The notes: generated by a model from the letters alone, not told the origin. 64,000 nt of DNA from Prochlorococcus sp. AG-402-G10 (GCA_003279445.1 QCHT01000009.1:1-64000); one strand, 5' to 3'; positions 32,985 through 41,321 are shown, numbered from the stretch's first letter. Translations and numbers: made by a program.

Positions 32985-33854
32985 ATGTCTTTCAAATCAT
33001 TTACTAAAAAGTTACTAACCAAGTCAATTACAGGATTGGGTGCAATTAGTTTTTTTGTCATTCCTAGCTCGACAAAGGCATCTGAGTTAAATATGCCAGT
33101 TTGTCCTGCCAGTGGATCTGCAAATGCCACGATCCAATATATAGGTCTGCAACAAAACGGTTTTTGCACGCTTTCTCCTGAAAAGTATGAACTTACTATT
33201 TACGAGATGGGCTTATGTACCAGTCATCCCATTACAGGAACAACTGGAAGCTTGATTTATGACAAGTCTAGCTGCACTTCGACAATGAGTTCATCTTCAG
33301 GGATAACAGTTGATTTGGCTGGTGGAAATGCCCTGGCAAGTTTACCTGCAGGTGAAAGGCCTCCTTCAAATAGCTATAGCTATGCATACATCTTAATTTC
33401 AAATAATTTTAATTTAAAAGGTAGTTACACCCTTCAAAATGGTACTACTTATTACTCTAAGCCTATGGTGGATGAATGGGGCGCATATGGTGCTGCAGAC
33501 TCTTCTCTCAGTGCTTCCCAAGAACATGGTGAGTTGCTTGATGACTTAGGTTTTGGAGGGTCTTGGTCTGGTGAAATGTCAGCGCAAACAATGTCAGGAG
33601 GGGGAAAAGTTAGCGCGATACTTCTTCAAGAAGATGGCCTAACAAAAGCCACTGCTAGAGGTAATGTAAAAAGGTTGTTGGGTGCATTTGAAACCAATTC
33701 AGGTTCTCCTGTTGTTATTACCGATTTATCAACAGGTCTTGAAGTAAGCTTAGTCGTTACTGATACAGGCTATTCGATGAGTCTAAATGATGCGGGTAAT
33801 AATATAGGCAGCTTCGGGTCAGCGCCATTTAAGCCAGTCTTCACAGTCTTTTAA
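32985..33854 (+). CDS. Secreted Ser/Gly-rich surface-type protein
   Basis: 289 residues. Signal peptide 1-33 (SSTKASELN). A Cys-rich first part (PVCPASGSANA, GFCTLSP, GLCTSHP, SSCTST) is followed by strand-rich Ser/Gly/Thr sequence. No domain recognised. Composition and position after the barrel gene suggest it is displayed on or released from the cell surface. Confidence 0.6.
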   Translation: MSFKSFTKKLLTKSITGLGAISFFVIPSSTKASELNMPVCPASGSANATIQYIGLQQNGFCTLSPEKYELTIYEMGLCTSHPITGTTGSLIYDKSSCTSTMSSSSGITVDLAGGNALASLPAGERPPSNSYSYAYILISNNFNLKGSYTLQNGTTYYSKPMVDEWGAYGAADSSLSASQEHGELLDDLGFGGSWSGEMSAQTMSGGGKVSAILLQEDGLTKATARGNVKRLLGAFETNSGSPVVITDLSTGLEVSLVVTDTGYSMSLNDAGNNIGSFGSAPFKPVFTVF

Positions 33855-33884
33855 ATATCTCCACTTAATAGTTTTTGAATAGAA

Positions 33885-34004
33885 ATGCCAACAGTAGAAG
33901 CAGCAAATTCAGCAGTTGGTACATTTAGCTTGATTTTGTTTATAGGCTCAACTCTTTATTTAGTGTGGATATTTCAAAAGTTTTTCAAGAAGAAGGATTC
34001 CTAG
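33885..34004 (+). CDS. Tiny one-helix membrane protein (family A)
   Basis: 39 residues. The helix LILFIGSTLYLVWIF and tail QKFFKKKDS match 27709-27801 and the broken 37215-37302. An N-terminal polar extension (PTVEAANSAVG) is specific to this copy. Confidence 0.65.
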   Translation: MPTVEAANSAVGTFSLILFIGSTLYLVWIFQKFFKKKDS

Positions 34005-34030
34005 CTGCCTGATATATTGAGAAAGGTAAT

Positions 34031-34317
34031 ATGAAAAACTTTTTAGCCAGCGAGAGATCTAAATGGATATTTGTAATTGGATTAGTCGCAATCGGCGTAG
34101 GCTTTACTGCTAAGAATGTGATTTCTTATCCAACTGAGTGCATACCTGATAAGGCTGTTGATATAAGCATGTTGATCAGACCTTTGCAGTGATAGAAGAT
34201 TTAGACGCAGATGCATTATATGCAAGAAGGTTTGAGACTTTTACAAATGAGGATGAAAAGAATTGGATGAAGTTAAGTGAGGATGGAACTCAAATCAAAG
34301 TGATGAGGGCGAAATAA
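34031..34317 (+). pseudogene. Frameshifted small membrane protein
   Basis: ATG at 34031 starts a membrane helix (WIFVIGLVAIGVGFTA) that continues to a stop at about 34190. A second frame downstream carries on as a protein-like stretch (QTFAVIEDLDADALYARRF, KNWMKLSEDGTQIKVM) to TAA at 34315. One frame change near 34160 joins them. A programmed frameshift cannot be excluded, but no slippery heptamer was seen. Confidence 0.5.
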
Positions 34318-34338
34318 ATCAATCCGACTCAGTCGTCT

Positions 34339-34614
34339 ATGGCGCTACTAACTGTTGTTATTGCAGCTATCTCTGCTTGGTGGATTAGCACTACCCTCAA
34401 AGAAGGTAGAAAAGCAATCGATGAGAGTAAAAAACAATGAAAAAGAATAAATGCTCAAGCAAGATACAAATTACCAGAAGACTTTTGGCCGAGAATAATC
34501 TTTCTGTTATCTAGTGGAGCTTTTTTTTACTGGATAATGATCTTTCCTAATGCTGATGCAACCCAGCAAACTTACTTAATATATCCTATTCATAATAAAT
34601 TAGCTTCTATCTAA
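34339..34614 (+). pseudogene. Small membrane protein split by an in-frame TGA
   Basis: The first frame codes 33 residues (LLTVVIAAISAWWIS, then charged) and stops at TGA 34438. The same frame continues without further stops as RYKLPEDFWPRIIFLLSSGA and a second membrane stretch to 34614. Nonsense mutation of a two-helix protein is the simplest reading; a functional 33-residue protein is possible. Confidence 0.45.
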
Positions 34615-34680
34615 AGCTGCAGTTGCAGTATGAAGACTTGATCTAGATCAGCTATAACTAGCTGGTATTTATAAAGCTTT

Positions 34681-35112
34681 ATGCGCCGTTTTTTACTTCT
34701 TGCAATAACAGCTGGAATTACTATCCCAATAGTTGCTTGTAGTCCAAAGAAGCAAACATCTATTGAAGCTGTGGTTGTAGAAACTCTTGTTAGTGCAACT
34801 GAATCGTGGAATGGAGATTCTTTTAAGTATCCAAAAGGGCAAGCAGAAATGTCACTCGAAAAAATAACTGCTCAACCTGGCTTTAAAACACCTCTTCATT
34901 TACATCCTCAGCCTGGAATCATTTATGTAGAAAGAGGAATTCTTTATTGTGAGACTAGTGACGGAAAATCGATGACAGTAGGGGCTGGTGAAAGCTTCGC
35001 TTCATCCCAGGATACAGTTCATCACTGTGAAAATAATGGTGATGAAGAGATGGTGGTTTTTGTTGCCTCAGCAGGTGTTAAAGGCAACAAAACAACTGTT
35101 CCTGTCGACTAA
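34681..35112 (+). CDS. Cupin-domain lipoprotein
   Basis: 143 residues. A lipobox (IPIVAC, Cys 20) follows a hydrophobic signal, so the protein is likely lipid-anchored. The cupin motifs are PLHLHPQPGIIYVERG (motif 1) and DTVHHCENNG (motif 2), giving a metal site of three His or so. An enzyme or ligand-binding role in the periplasm; substrate unknown. Confidence 0.8.
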   Translation: MRRFLLLAITAGITIPIVACSPKKQTSIEAVVVETLVSATESWNGDSFKYPKGQAEMSLEKITAQPGFKTPLHLHPQPGIIYVERGILYCETSDGKSMTVGAGESFASSQDTVHHCENNGDEEMVVFVASAGVKGNKTTVPVD

Positions 35113-35153
35113 ATCAAACGTTTTTTGCTTGAATAAAGACGATTGACCTACAG

Positions 35154-35180
35154 AGGGTTGGCCTAATGTCAGCCCTTTTT
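35154..35180 (+). terminator. Intrinsic terminator
   Basis: GGGTTGGC, CTAAT, GTCAGCCC then TTTTT. It ends the cupin gene. A near-identical element is at 40901-40926, each followed by a GATC[AG]GCTAGAAA leader. Confidence 0.7.
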
Positions 35181-35203
35181 CGTTGATCAGCTAGAAAGGG
35201 TAT

Positions 35204-35617
35204 ATGAAACGATTTTTCCTTGCATTCCTGAAGATCTTTGAAAGAGGTGTGCAAGCTGGTAATTTTTATTAAGAGCTAATAGGTGAAGATTTTTTCATCC
35301 AGATTGGTAATGAACTATCAGTTTTACTTGAATGTCATGTTCAAGGAACGGAAATTACGAAGCAAGAAGCAGAGTTATTATTAGACCTAGCGCTATACTC
35401 GCAAATCGGAAGCAGCAAAGTTTCTCGAACGCAGGGTTGTCTTGAAATTGCTCCGGACCATATTTGTAAGACTTACCTTGTTTGCAAAGATAATACCTGG
35501 ATTATTTGTCTTGCTGCTGTATTGGATCAGATATGACCAGTGACAATGGCTAAGCAAGCAAGAGGTGCTCAAGTCTTTGATGAGTTAGTAAAGAATTGTT
35601 ATTTAGCAACTGATTAG
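35204..35617 (+). pseudogene. Broken gene of unknown function
   Basis: A single frame of 137 codons reads as protein (KRFFLAFLKIFERGVQ, EAELLLDLALYSQIGSSKV, ARGAQVFDELVKNC) but is cut by TAA at about 35270 and TGA at about 35534. The leader AGCTAGAAAGG precedes it, so it was once a normally expressed gene. Family unknown. Confidence 0.6.
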
Positions 35618-35648
35618 GCAAAATGGGTTGATTAATGCTTATTGATTA

Positions 35649-35864
35649 ATGACTGACAAGTGCAAAGAGAGGTGGCAACTAACAGATGAGCAAGTCGAAA
35701 AATAATTCTTTCTGTCATGTAGGGGATAGATAGCACAGCAATGTGCTGGTTATATCAACGAACTTCAATCTCCTTCTGAATTTATTGCTGTAATGCTTAG
35801 GGATGTTGCAGATGCATTTGAGAACCCTGAACCCGAAGGCTATAGCGATTGTTCTTTTTGTTGA
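35649..35864 (+). pseudogene. Broken small gene
   Basis: MTDKCKERWQLTDEQVEK, TAA, a second stop, then AGYINELQSPSEFIAVMLRD and a Cys-containing end (CSFC). 71 codons in one frame with two stops. It resembles in length and acidity the intact small proteins at 36441 and 36553. Confidence 0.5.
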
Positions 35865-35902
35865 AAATGTCTTTATGCCAACGCCAATAAAGTTAAAGCG
35901 GC

Positions 35903-35998
35903 ATGAGAAGGCCTAAATTCAAGGAGTTTGTTACCTTCTATATAATCATCCCTCTTCTTTTGATAATTACTGTTTACGGATACTTAATTCTTAAGTGA
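35903..35998 (+). CDS. Tiny membrane protein
   Basis: 31 residues, one helix (FYIIIPLLLIITVYGYLIL) after a basic N terminus. No family known. Supported by composition only. Confidence 0.4.
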   Translation: MRRPKFKEFVTFYIIIPLLLIITVYGYLILK

Positions 35999-36038
35999 AG
36001 AAAGTGGCATGATGCGTTTATGAGAACGAATCAAATCT

Positions 36039-36218
36039 ATGGGTGAGGCTAAAAGGAGAAAAGAACAAGGATTGGCTCCTAAGGGTCCAAAGGAAACAGG
36101 ATCAAAAGCAAAGACAGATACCCAAAATATCTTTGCTAAATATCAGATTTTGCCTTATATCCTGGTGGTATTTCTTGTTGCTTATCTGCTTTACGATTTA
36201 ATTAAGTATTATCTCTGA
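36039..36218 (+). CDS. DUF2839-like small membrane protein
   Basis: 59 residues. MGEAKRRKEQGLAPKG is the signature start of the cyanobacterial DUF2839 family. A single membrane helix lies near the C terminus (ILPYILVVFLVAYLLYDLI). Function unknown. Confidence 0.7.
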   Translation: MGEAKRRKEQGLAPKGPKETGSKAKTDTQNIFAKYQILPYILVVFLVAYLLYDLIKYYL

Positions 36219-36244
36219 TAATGAAATGCTTGAAGGTTAAATAA

Positions 36245-36361
36245 ATGGAGAGCACAGTTAATGCATTTCTAAGTCCGTGGCATTTAGGGTTTGATGCATT
36301 GGTATTGCTTAGTTTCCTTTCGTATGTGCTCTACGTAAGGAGGAAGAACAATGGCTCCTAA
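36245..36361 (+). CDS. Tiny membrane protein
   Basis: 38 residues: a helix (FDALVLLSFLSYVLYV) then RRKNNGS. It overlaps the start of the next small frame at 36351. Unknown family. Confidence 0.4.
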   Translation: MESTVNAFLSPWHLGFDALVLLSFLSYVLYVRRKNNGS

Positions 36362-36437
36362 GCCAATTGATAATCACTTAGAAAAACTATCCTTGGGGAT
36401 TAGCTATAAGAGTGGTAGGAATGAATTTATTTTTTGA
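36351..36437 (+). CDS. Very short possible protein
   Basis: 28 residues overlapping the previous stop by 11 bp. AGGAGGAAGAAC just before the ATG is a strong ribosome site, which is the main support. Confidence 0.35.
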   Translation: MAPKPIDNHLEKLSLGISYKSGRNEFIF

Positions 36438-36440
36438 CAA

Positions 36441-36560
36441 ATGACACGAAAAGAATTTATGGACCAGTTCTTTAATTTGTGCAAAGAAGCTCAAGAAGAA
36501 ATCCCACCGCAAGTAATTGCAGAAATTCTCCGTGATTATGCAGAGAGGTTAGATGGCTGA
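36441..36560 (+). CDS. Small acidic helical protein
   Basis: 39 residues: EFMDQFFNLCKEAQEEIPPQ and VIAEILRDYAERLDG, two helices. Its stop overlaps the start of 36553-36729, so the two are probably translationally coupled. Unknown family. Confidence 0.55.
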   Translation: MTRKEFMDQFFNLCKEAQEEIPPQVIAEILRDYAERLDG

Positions 36561-36729
36561 ACAATTTTCACCTAAGGATCCTTATGAAGTTCAAGCTGCC
36601 TGGGAGATTGTAATGACTGCAGTTGATGAAATCAGAGCAGAACAAAAATGGCCTGATGATTACATTGCAAAAACGCTTAAGGGAATTGCTGACAGTCTTG
36701 AAGAGAAAACTTGTTGCGAAGATCAATAG
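36553..36729 (+). CDS. Small acidic helical protein
   Basis: 58 residues, three helices (AWEIVMTAVDEIRAEQKW, IAKTLKGIADSLEEKT) ending CCEDQ. It is coupled to the previous gene by an 8-bp overlap and followed by a terminator-like hairpin. The layout recalls 54001-54219 (helical, W-containing, about 70 residues) without clear identity. Confidence 0.6.
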   Translation: MAEQFSPKDPYEVQAAWEIVMTAVDEIRAEQKWPDDYIAKTLKGIADSLEEKTCCEDQ

Positions 36730-36730
36730 A

Positions 36731-36758
36731 AAAGTCGCCCGTTCTAGTGGGCCCCTTT
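36731..36758 (+). terminator. Terminator-like hairpin
   Basis: GCCC, GTTCTAGT, GGGC then CCTTTC. The U-tract is short, so confidence is moderate. Similar AAAGTCGCCC-type ends occur near 30280 and 54555. Confidence 0.45.
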
Positions 36759-36848
36759 CATTGATCCGAAAATCGGCTGTCAATCAAAATATTATCGGCC
36801 TATGAAATGCTTACTCCTTTCAATATTTGCTGCAACCGCTCTACCTAA

Positions 36849-37088
36849 CTAGTTGCCGCCATTGCAAAAGCGAACTGCAGCCGAGGCACTTTCCCCGCTT
36901 TCCCTAACTTCATCAACGCAGTTAGTAAAGATTTTTGCTTCTTGCTTTACTGAACAGAAACTTAAAGCGATCGCAGCAAGAGATAACGCAGAGATAACGC
37001 TAGTTCCTAATTGGATAACTCCATAGGCAAGCATTGCTCCTTTCTTGCTGCCGCAATGCTTCTTTTCATTGTTGTTTTCTTCAGTCAT
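36849..37088 (-). CDS. Small membrane protein
   Basis: 79 residues. A polar, Lys-rich start (TEENNNEKKHCGSKKG) precedes a membrane helix (QLGTSVISALSLAAIALSF) and a Cys-containing end (TNCVDEV, RFCNGG). The HCGSKK start recalls the HCGSKPKK of the DUF3721 protein at 63413-63868. On the plus strand at 36802-36852 a signal-peptide-like 16-codon scrap ends just at this gene. Confidence 0.55.
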   Translation of the reverse strand: MTEENNNEKKHCGSKKGAMLAYGVIQLGTSVISALSLAAIALSFCSVKQEAKIFTNCVDEVRESGESASAAVRFCNGGN

Positions 37089-37214
37089 TGAACTTTGTAG
37101 TTAATGATCAGAATCCTATGGAATATTTCCGTGTACCGTGAGATTGAGGGAGCAGGGAAAACCGTAAGGTAGTCAAAGAGTTGTGCATAATGTGGCTAAA
37201 GGGGGCAAGGATTT

Positions 37215-37302
37215 ATGGAAACACTTTCCCGATGCTGTTGTTTGTAGCTTCAACTATTTATTTAGTGTGGATTTTTAAAGAGTTTTCAAGAAGAAGGATT
37301 CC
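37215..37302 (+). pseudogene. Broken family A membrane protein
   Basis: The start METL and the pieces FPMLLFVASTIYLVWIF and FSRRR, read across two frames, match 27709-27801 and 33885-34004. One-base losses near 37227 and 37283 break it. Confidence 0.65.
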
Positions 37303-37403
37303 TCTCAGAATGAAGAGTTGAGCTAAAGCAGCATTAATACTCTCTATGCATTGTTACCTTCGGAGGAGTAAATGTGGAAGAAGGATTTTTCTGAGGCTTG
37401 ATC

Positions 37404-37559
37404 ATGTCCTTATCTTCTGAGGCGGTTGAAAATGCTGCCCGAAGTGTTCTGAAACAACTTTCTGAAAGACTAAATTTCTCCAAGCAACAAAGAAATGATC
37501 AGTCAATGGAGTGCTTGCAGTTTGGTATTTGCACTGCTCCTATCCGTACTCACTTGTAA
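37404..37559 (+). CDS. Small protein with ECxQFGIC motif
   Basis: 51 residues. A helical start (SSEAVENAARSVLKQLSERL) ends in SMECLQFGICTAPIR. The same C-terminal motif, VIECMQFGICSVRPKP, ends a second small protein at 43493-43660. The Cys-x4-Cys pair and flanking hydrophobics suggest metal or disulfide use. No named family known to me. Confidence 0.6.
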   Translation: MSLSSEAVENAARSVLKQLSERLNFSKQQRNDQSMECLQFGICTAPIRTHL

Positions 37560-37649
37560 AGAGTGATTCGTTAAGAGGAGTTACTTTTCTAAAAGATGAA
37601 TAAACAAGCCACCCATTAATAGAGAGTTGCTAGGAGCCATATCCTTTAA

Positions 37650-38060
37650 CTAAGCAACTTTTTCTTCCTCCTCAGTGATTACTGCAATTAGTTCTGGACT
37701 GAAAGAAGATAATGCAGTGTCCTCATCTTCCTTTACTGAAACGTTAACTGGTGATGATTCAATTGCTTTAGATGCTTCAATTGACTGAACTGGGTGAACA
37801 ATCTTTACTAGCTGATCATCAAATTCTTTTGACTCAGCAGGTCTTGCCTCGCATGATTCAGAAGAGAAGGAATGCTCTGCTAGAACTCCTATTAGGGTCT
37901 TTATAGATACGAAAAGCATCTTACAATTATGAAACAAGTCCTTGAGTTCTTTTTTAATGAACTTCTGGGAATCTTCTTTAATTAAGTAAGTCGTGACCGT
38001 CCATCCTGTCAGACCAACAAAGAATAGATAAAAAGATACCTTAAACAGAGTGAACATCAT
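37650..38060 (-). CDS. Membrane-anchored hypothetical protein
   Basis: 136 residues: one N-terminal membrane helix (LFKVSFYLFFVGLTGWTVTT) and a polar, acidic cytoplasmic part ending in EEEEKVA. Low complexity in the last third. Unknown role. Confidence 0.55.
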   Translation of the reverse strand: MMFTLFKVSFYLFFVGLTGWTVTTYLIKEDSQKFIKKELKDLFHNCKMLFVSIKTLIGVLAEHSFSSESCEARPAESKEFDDQLVKIVHPVQSIEASKAIESSPVNVSVKEDEDTALSSFSPELIAVITEEEEKVA

Positions 38061-38496
38061 TAGGTAGATACATTCCCCTATATATATCTATTTATTTTAG
38101 ACATTGCAAGGAAGAGCCTATTGCTTAGGTGCAGAGGACTTTTTCTTTCTTCTTTCTTCGTTCTTGTTCTGAATGACCATGTTTAAGGACTGGGACTAGA
38201 TCAATCCTCAGAAAATCAAGGCTCAAGCATGATCTGATCAGAATATTTAGAAAGACATAGCAGAAAAGTTATTTTCAGTAGAGCTTTTAAAGCTGTTTTC
38301 GATACACTTTTAGCTTAGAGATTCTCTGCAATTTTTGATTCACAGTCGATTCATCGAGGTTATTTAGGTTTATTCTTATTGCCTTTAGATTCCTGCCTAG
38401 ATCTTTCTGTGTGGCTTGTGGGACTCTTTGTTATCTCAGATTTTCCTCGTTTTCTAGCGGCCAAAGATAGAATGCTCCTAGAGCTATTTCTAAATT
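38061..38496. other. Gene-poor stretch
   Basis: A plus-strand frame from about 38355 to 38550 looks faintly protein-like but has no start and runs into the minus-strand gene at 38497. Nothing else is supportable. Confidence 0.35.
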
Positions 38497-38724
38497 CTAA
38501 ACAAAAGGACCCTTTGCTACTGTGCCACTTTTTCTGCGAATGATACCTTCCTCAGAGGAAAATATAGTTGAAATATCTATATCATTCTCAGCGGAAGAAG
38601 GATTTAGCCACTGAGCTATTTGTTTTTCCGGTGCTGTATAAGTGAGTATCTCTTTAATTCTAATAGCTTCCTTAACATCCTTGCCTCTAGCAAACCTATT
38701 GATCCCCATTGGATCACCTTGCAC
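38497..38724 (-). CDS. Hypothetical protein
   Basis: 75 residues: GINRFARGKDVKEAIRIKEI then KQIAQWLNPSSAENDIDIST. Soluble, mixed charge. No family recognised. The start at 38724 or the Met six codons later could be used. Confidence 0.5.
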   Translation of the reverse strand: MQGDPMGINRFARGKDVKEAIRIKEILTYTAPEKQIAQWLNPSSAENDIDISTIFSSEEGIIRRKSGTVAKGPFV

Positions 38725-39093
38725 CCTGAAGTAAGTTGGCCAAGATTCTTGTTGATGCTGGATGTAGACAAGTCACATTTAGCCTAAATGTCACAAGACT
38801 GAGATCCATCTTGGCCCTACTGAAGTAACGATCCTGTTCCCTGGTATTGGTAATAAAGAGTTATCAGAACCACTCATTATCCACACCGATACCAGCTAAC
38901 TCGTATGATTTATCCTTATTTATTCATGTGTCCGAAAGTTTTTATTCCTGTAGCATAAGTAGCGCATGTTCGCGTCTATGCCCACTTATATAACACTATC
39001 TATGGCGTTTGTACCTATGCCAATTAATTAGGTAAAAAGTCGGATATGCGTAACATTTTGAGTAGGTAAGTTTGGTGCCCTCACAAAATATCC
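38725..39093. other. Gene-free stretch
   Basis: Both strands show only short frames broken by stops. No hairpin or repeat stood out. Confidence 0.35.
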
Positions 39094-39264
39094 ATGACAG
39101 AACAAGATGTAGAAATGGCTATGGAAAGCTTATTTGTTGGAGCATCAAGGGTTAGAGCTGAGAAGCACGCAAGAAAGCTCCCCAAGGGTGTTCATAGACA
39201 GTTCAGTTCAAGAGTGGCAGCGGAATTGTGGAATCAAGAGAAGAGGTATCTTAAGGCATCTTAG
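39094..39264 (+). CDS. Small basic protein
   Basis: 56 residues: EQDVEMAMESLFVGASRVRA then KHARKLPKGVHRQFSSRV, two helices with a basic second half. Could bind nucleic acid; no family known. Confidence 0.5.
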   Translation: MTEQDVEMAMESLFVGASRVRAEKHARKLPKGVHRQFSSRVAAELWNQEKRYLKAS

Positions 39265-39370
39265 TTAGTCAAAATTTAGAGACCTTATCGCTCTTTGCAT
39301 CGAGTCTCCCAGCATTGATTCTGTACCCACTCTGTATGAGCTTTGTTTTGAGCTACTGTTGTGTGATCAA

Positions 39371-39631
39371 TCATTGAGCTTGCTTATTAGTCTTTAAGTT
39401 TGCAATACCTATGAGTTCTTTTGACATAACTGTGCAAGAAGCTAAAAAGCACAGCTTCCCTCTCTTTCTTAAGTCGATCGACAATACTTCTTCCCATCTG
39501 CTGATCCTAAACACTTTAGGTAGGACGAGCACTACATGCTTGTTTCTTTTATGTGGATCATTCCACCAACAAGATAATGGTAGTTGAACTTGTTCTATCA
39601 GAATCCTACGTTCCTCTATATCACTATTCAA
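39371..39631 (-). pseudogene. Dienelactone hydrolase fragment 2
   Basis: LPLSCWWNDPHKRNKHVVLV and PKVFRISRWE match the first 35 residues of the broken copy at 14914-15311 (PLCCWWNNP, VLVLPEVF). The frame then drifts into unrelated sequence. It overlaps the end of the epimerase gene by 8 bp. A 5' fragment only. Confidence 0.65.
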
Positions 39632-40643
39632 TGTAGAATTTCTTTAAAGAATTAGTCATATCCTTCAAGGTTTTGTTAAAAGGGATAGGCTTCCAATCAT
39701 AAAGTAAAATGGTTTCTGATATATCCGCGTTATAGCAACCTCTTTTAATCATAGAGGCAGTACTTTTCATGTTTTTATTGAATATTGCTAAAGAATTTAT
39801 CACTTGATTTGGAATTAAACTCTTGGGAGACTTCTTGAATCCAAGCTCTCGTAAAATCTTTGAGATTTCAAGAAATGGGATACCTTCTTGAGAAGTAGCA
39901 ATTATTCTTTTTTGATCACTTCCTTGATTTTTCAATGATTGTACATGTAATTTCGCCACGTCTCTGACATCAACAACTGTAAAGTAGATGTCTGGTAGAG
40001 CTGGGAATTTACCGGTAATCATTTTTGTAATTAAACTTGCTGAAATTCCCTCTATATCGTTACTAAGCAATGGCCCAAAGACCATCCCAGGATGAATGGT
40101 AGTCATTTTAAATGATTCATCAGATTGATTGCTAATGAAATCCCAGGCTGCTTTTTCAGCTATGGTTTTGCTTTTTATATAAGCCCCAACATCTTGTGAG
40201 ATATCAGTCCAATCATTGTGAGTACAAGTTCTTTTTTTATGACCATAAGCCATTGCACCCATAGAAGAAGTTAGAACTACTTTTTTGATCGTAGATTTTT
40301 GCGCAGCTTTTAATGCTCTTAATGTTCCTTCTAATGCGGGCCGAATCAGTTGCTTTTCATCTTTTGGCTCTTCTATAAAACATGGAGAGGCAATATGAAG
40401 AAGATAATCACAATCAGAAGCAGCAGCGTCCCAACCTTCATCATCTAGAAGATTTAGTTTACAAAATTCAAGTTTCTCATTTTCAACTTCAGCACCTAAA
40501 GATTTCCTGACTTCATCTTCTCGTTTCAGATTTCTGAGAGATCCTTTTACCTTGTATCCATTTTCTAATAATTCTGAAATGCAATGAAGAGCAATATATC
40601 CGGATGCACCAGTTACTAAAACTTTTTCTTGATTGATTTCCAT
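39624..40643 (-). CDS. Extended short-chain reductase (dihydroflavonol-reductase-like)
   Basis: 339 residues. Rossmann VLVTGASGYIALHCISELL, NLLDDEGWDAA, SSMGAMAYG, and the catalytic YIKSK (Tyr, Lys) are as in the DFR/cinnamoyl-CoA reductase branch of NAD-dependent epimerases. IHPGMVFGPLL follows. Reduces a carbonyl with NAD(P)H; substrate unknown. Confidence 0.82.
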   Translation of the reverse strand: MEINQEKVLVTGASGYIALHCISELLENGYKVKGSLRNLKREDEVRKSLGAEVENEKLEFCKLNLLDDEGWDAAASDCDYLLHIASPCFIEEPKDEKQLIRPALEGTLRALKAAQKSTIKKVVLTSSMGAMAYGHKKRTCTHNDWTDISQDVGAYIKSKTIAEKAAWDFISNQSDESFKMTTIHPGMVFGPLLSNDIEGISASLITKMITGKFPALPDIYFTVVDVRDVAKLHVQSLKNQGSDQKRIIATSQEGIPFLEISKILRELGFKKSPKSLIPNQVINSLAIFNKNMKSTASMIKRGCYNADISETILLYDWKPIPFNKTLKDMTNSLKKFYIE

Positions 40644-40684
40644 TTCGTTATCGTATCAATAATCAAAGACACCCCGATCTTTTT

Positions 40685-40867
40685 ATGAACTTCGCTGATA
40701 AAGGGAGCAGAGCTTTTGTTGTGATTACTTTCTTATGATTTGGAGAAGCTCGAATCATTTGAGGAATAGCTACAAGCCTAATTGCCTTGGGTATTCATGG
40801 ATCAATTGGATACTTTGCATTTATTAGGAAAAATGCTGAAATACTTGGTATGAAAAAAATTCTCTAA
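40685..40867 (+). pseudogene. Broken family B membrane protein
   Basis: 61 codons aligned end to end with 29490-29675 (MNFAD, FVVITFL, GEA, IGYFA) but with TGA at codon 17 and another at codon 26. A dead duplicate. Confidence 0.75.
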
Positions 40868-40900
40868 ATCAGAGGAATCTTCAAGTGATTGATCTGTAGA

Positions 40901-40926
40901 AGTTGGCTTAATGCCAGCTTTTTTTT
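40901..40926 (+). terminator. Intrinsic terminator
   Basis: AGTTGGC, TTAAT, GCCAGCT then eight T. Related to the terminator at 35154-35180 and, like it, followed by a GATC-GCTAGAAA leader. Confidence 0.75.
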
Positions 40927-40972
40927 CCTTGATCGGCTAGAAAAGGAATAGTTTTTGATTGAGAGGAATAAG

Positions 40973-41158
40973 ATGTCAGAAGAAAAAGATCAAAAAGGCT
41001 TTCTCAAAAAATTTGGCAAATGGGCACCAATTATTGGTGGAGCTTGGATTATCTTGAACATTGTGCTCCCTTTAGCCCTATTGCGTGTTCCTGCTGTTCA
41101 GAAATTCTTGGTAGTAATAGGAGACAAGCTTCCCTTTGACATTCCAGGGATTGGATAG
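40973..41158 (+). CDS. Small membrane protein
   Basis: 61 residues from the ATG at 40973, preceded by GAGGAATAAG as ribosome site; an upstream TTG adds six residues but is less likely. One long membrane helix (IIGGAWIILNIVLPLALL) and a final hydrophobic segment. Unknown role. Confidence 0.6.
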   Translation: MSEEKDQKGFLKKFGKWAPIIGGAWIILNIVLPLALLRVPAVQKFLVVIGDKLPFDIPGIG

Positions 41159-41159
41159 A

Positions 41160-41321
41160 ATGAGCACAGAACTTATTTGCTATTCCTTGCTTGGTATCGC
41201 AGCATTGCTTCTAAATGCTGGACTTTCCTCTCAAGCTCTCCCACTCTTTTGGTTAGTTCTTCCATTAGTAATCAAAAGCTGTTTCGACACTCTCCGAAGA
41301 ATCCGTATTCAGAACAGCTAG
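41160..41321 (+). CDS. Small membrane protein
   Basis: 53 residues from the ATG at 41160, whose first base lies 1 bp after the previous stop, so coupled translation is likely. Two hydrophobic stretches (CYSLLGIAALLLNAGL, FWLVLPLVIKSCF) and a basic end. Confidence 0.55.
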   Translation: MSTELICYSLLGIAALLLNAGLSSQALPLFWLVLPLVIKSCFDTLRRIRIQNS

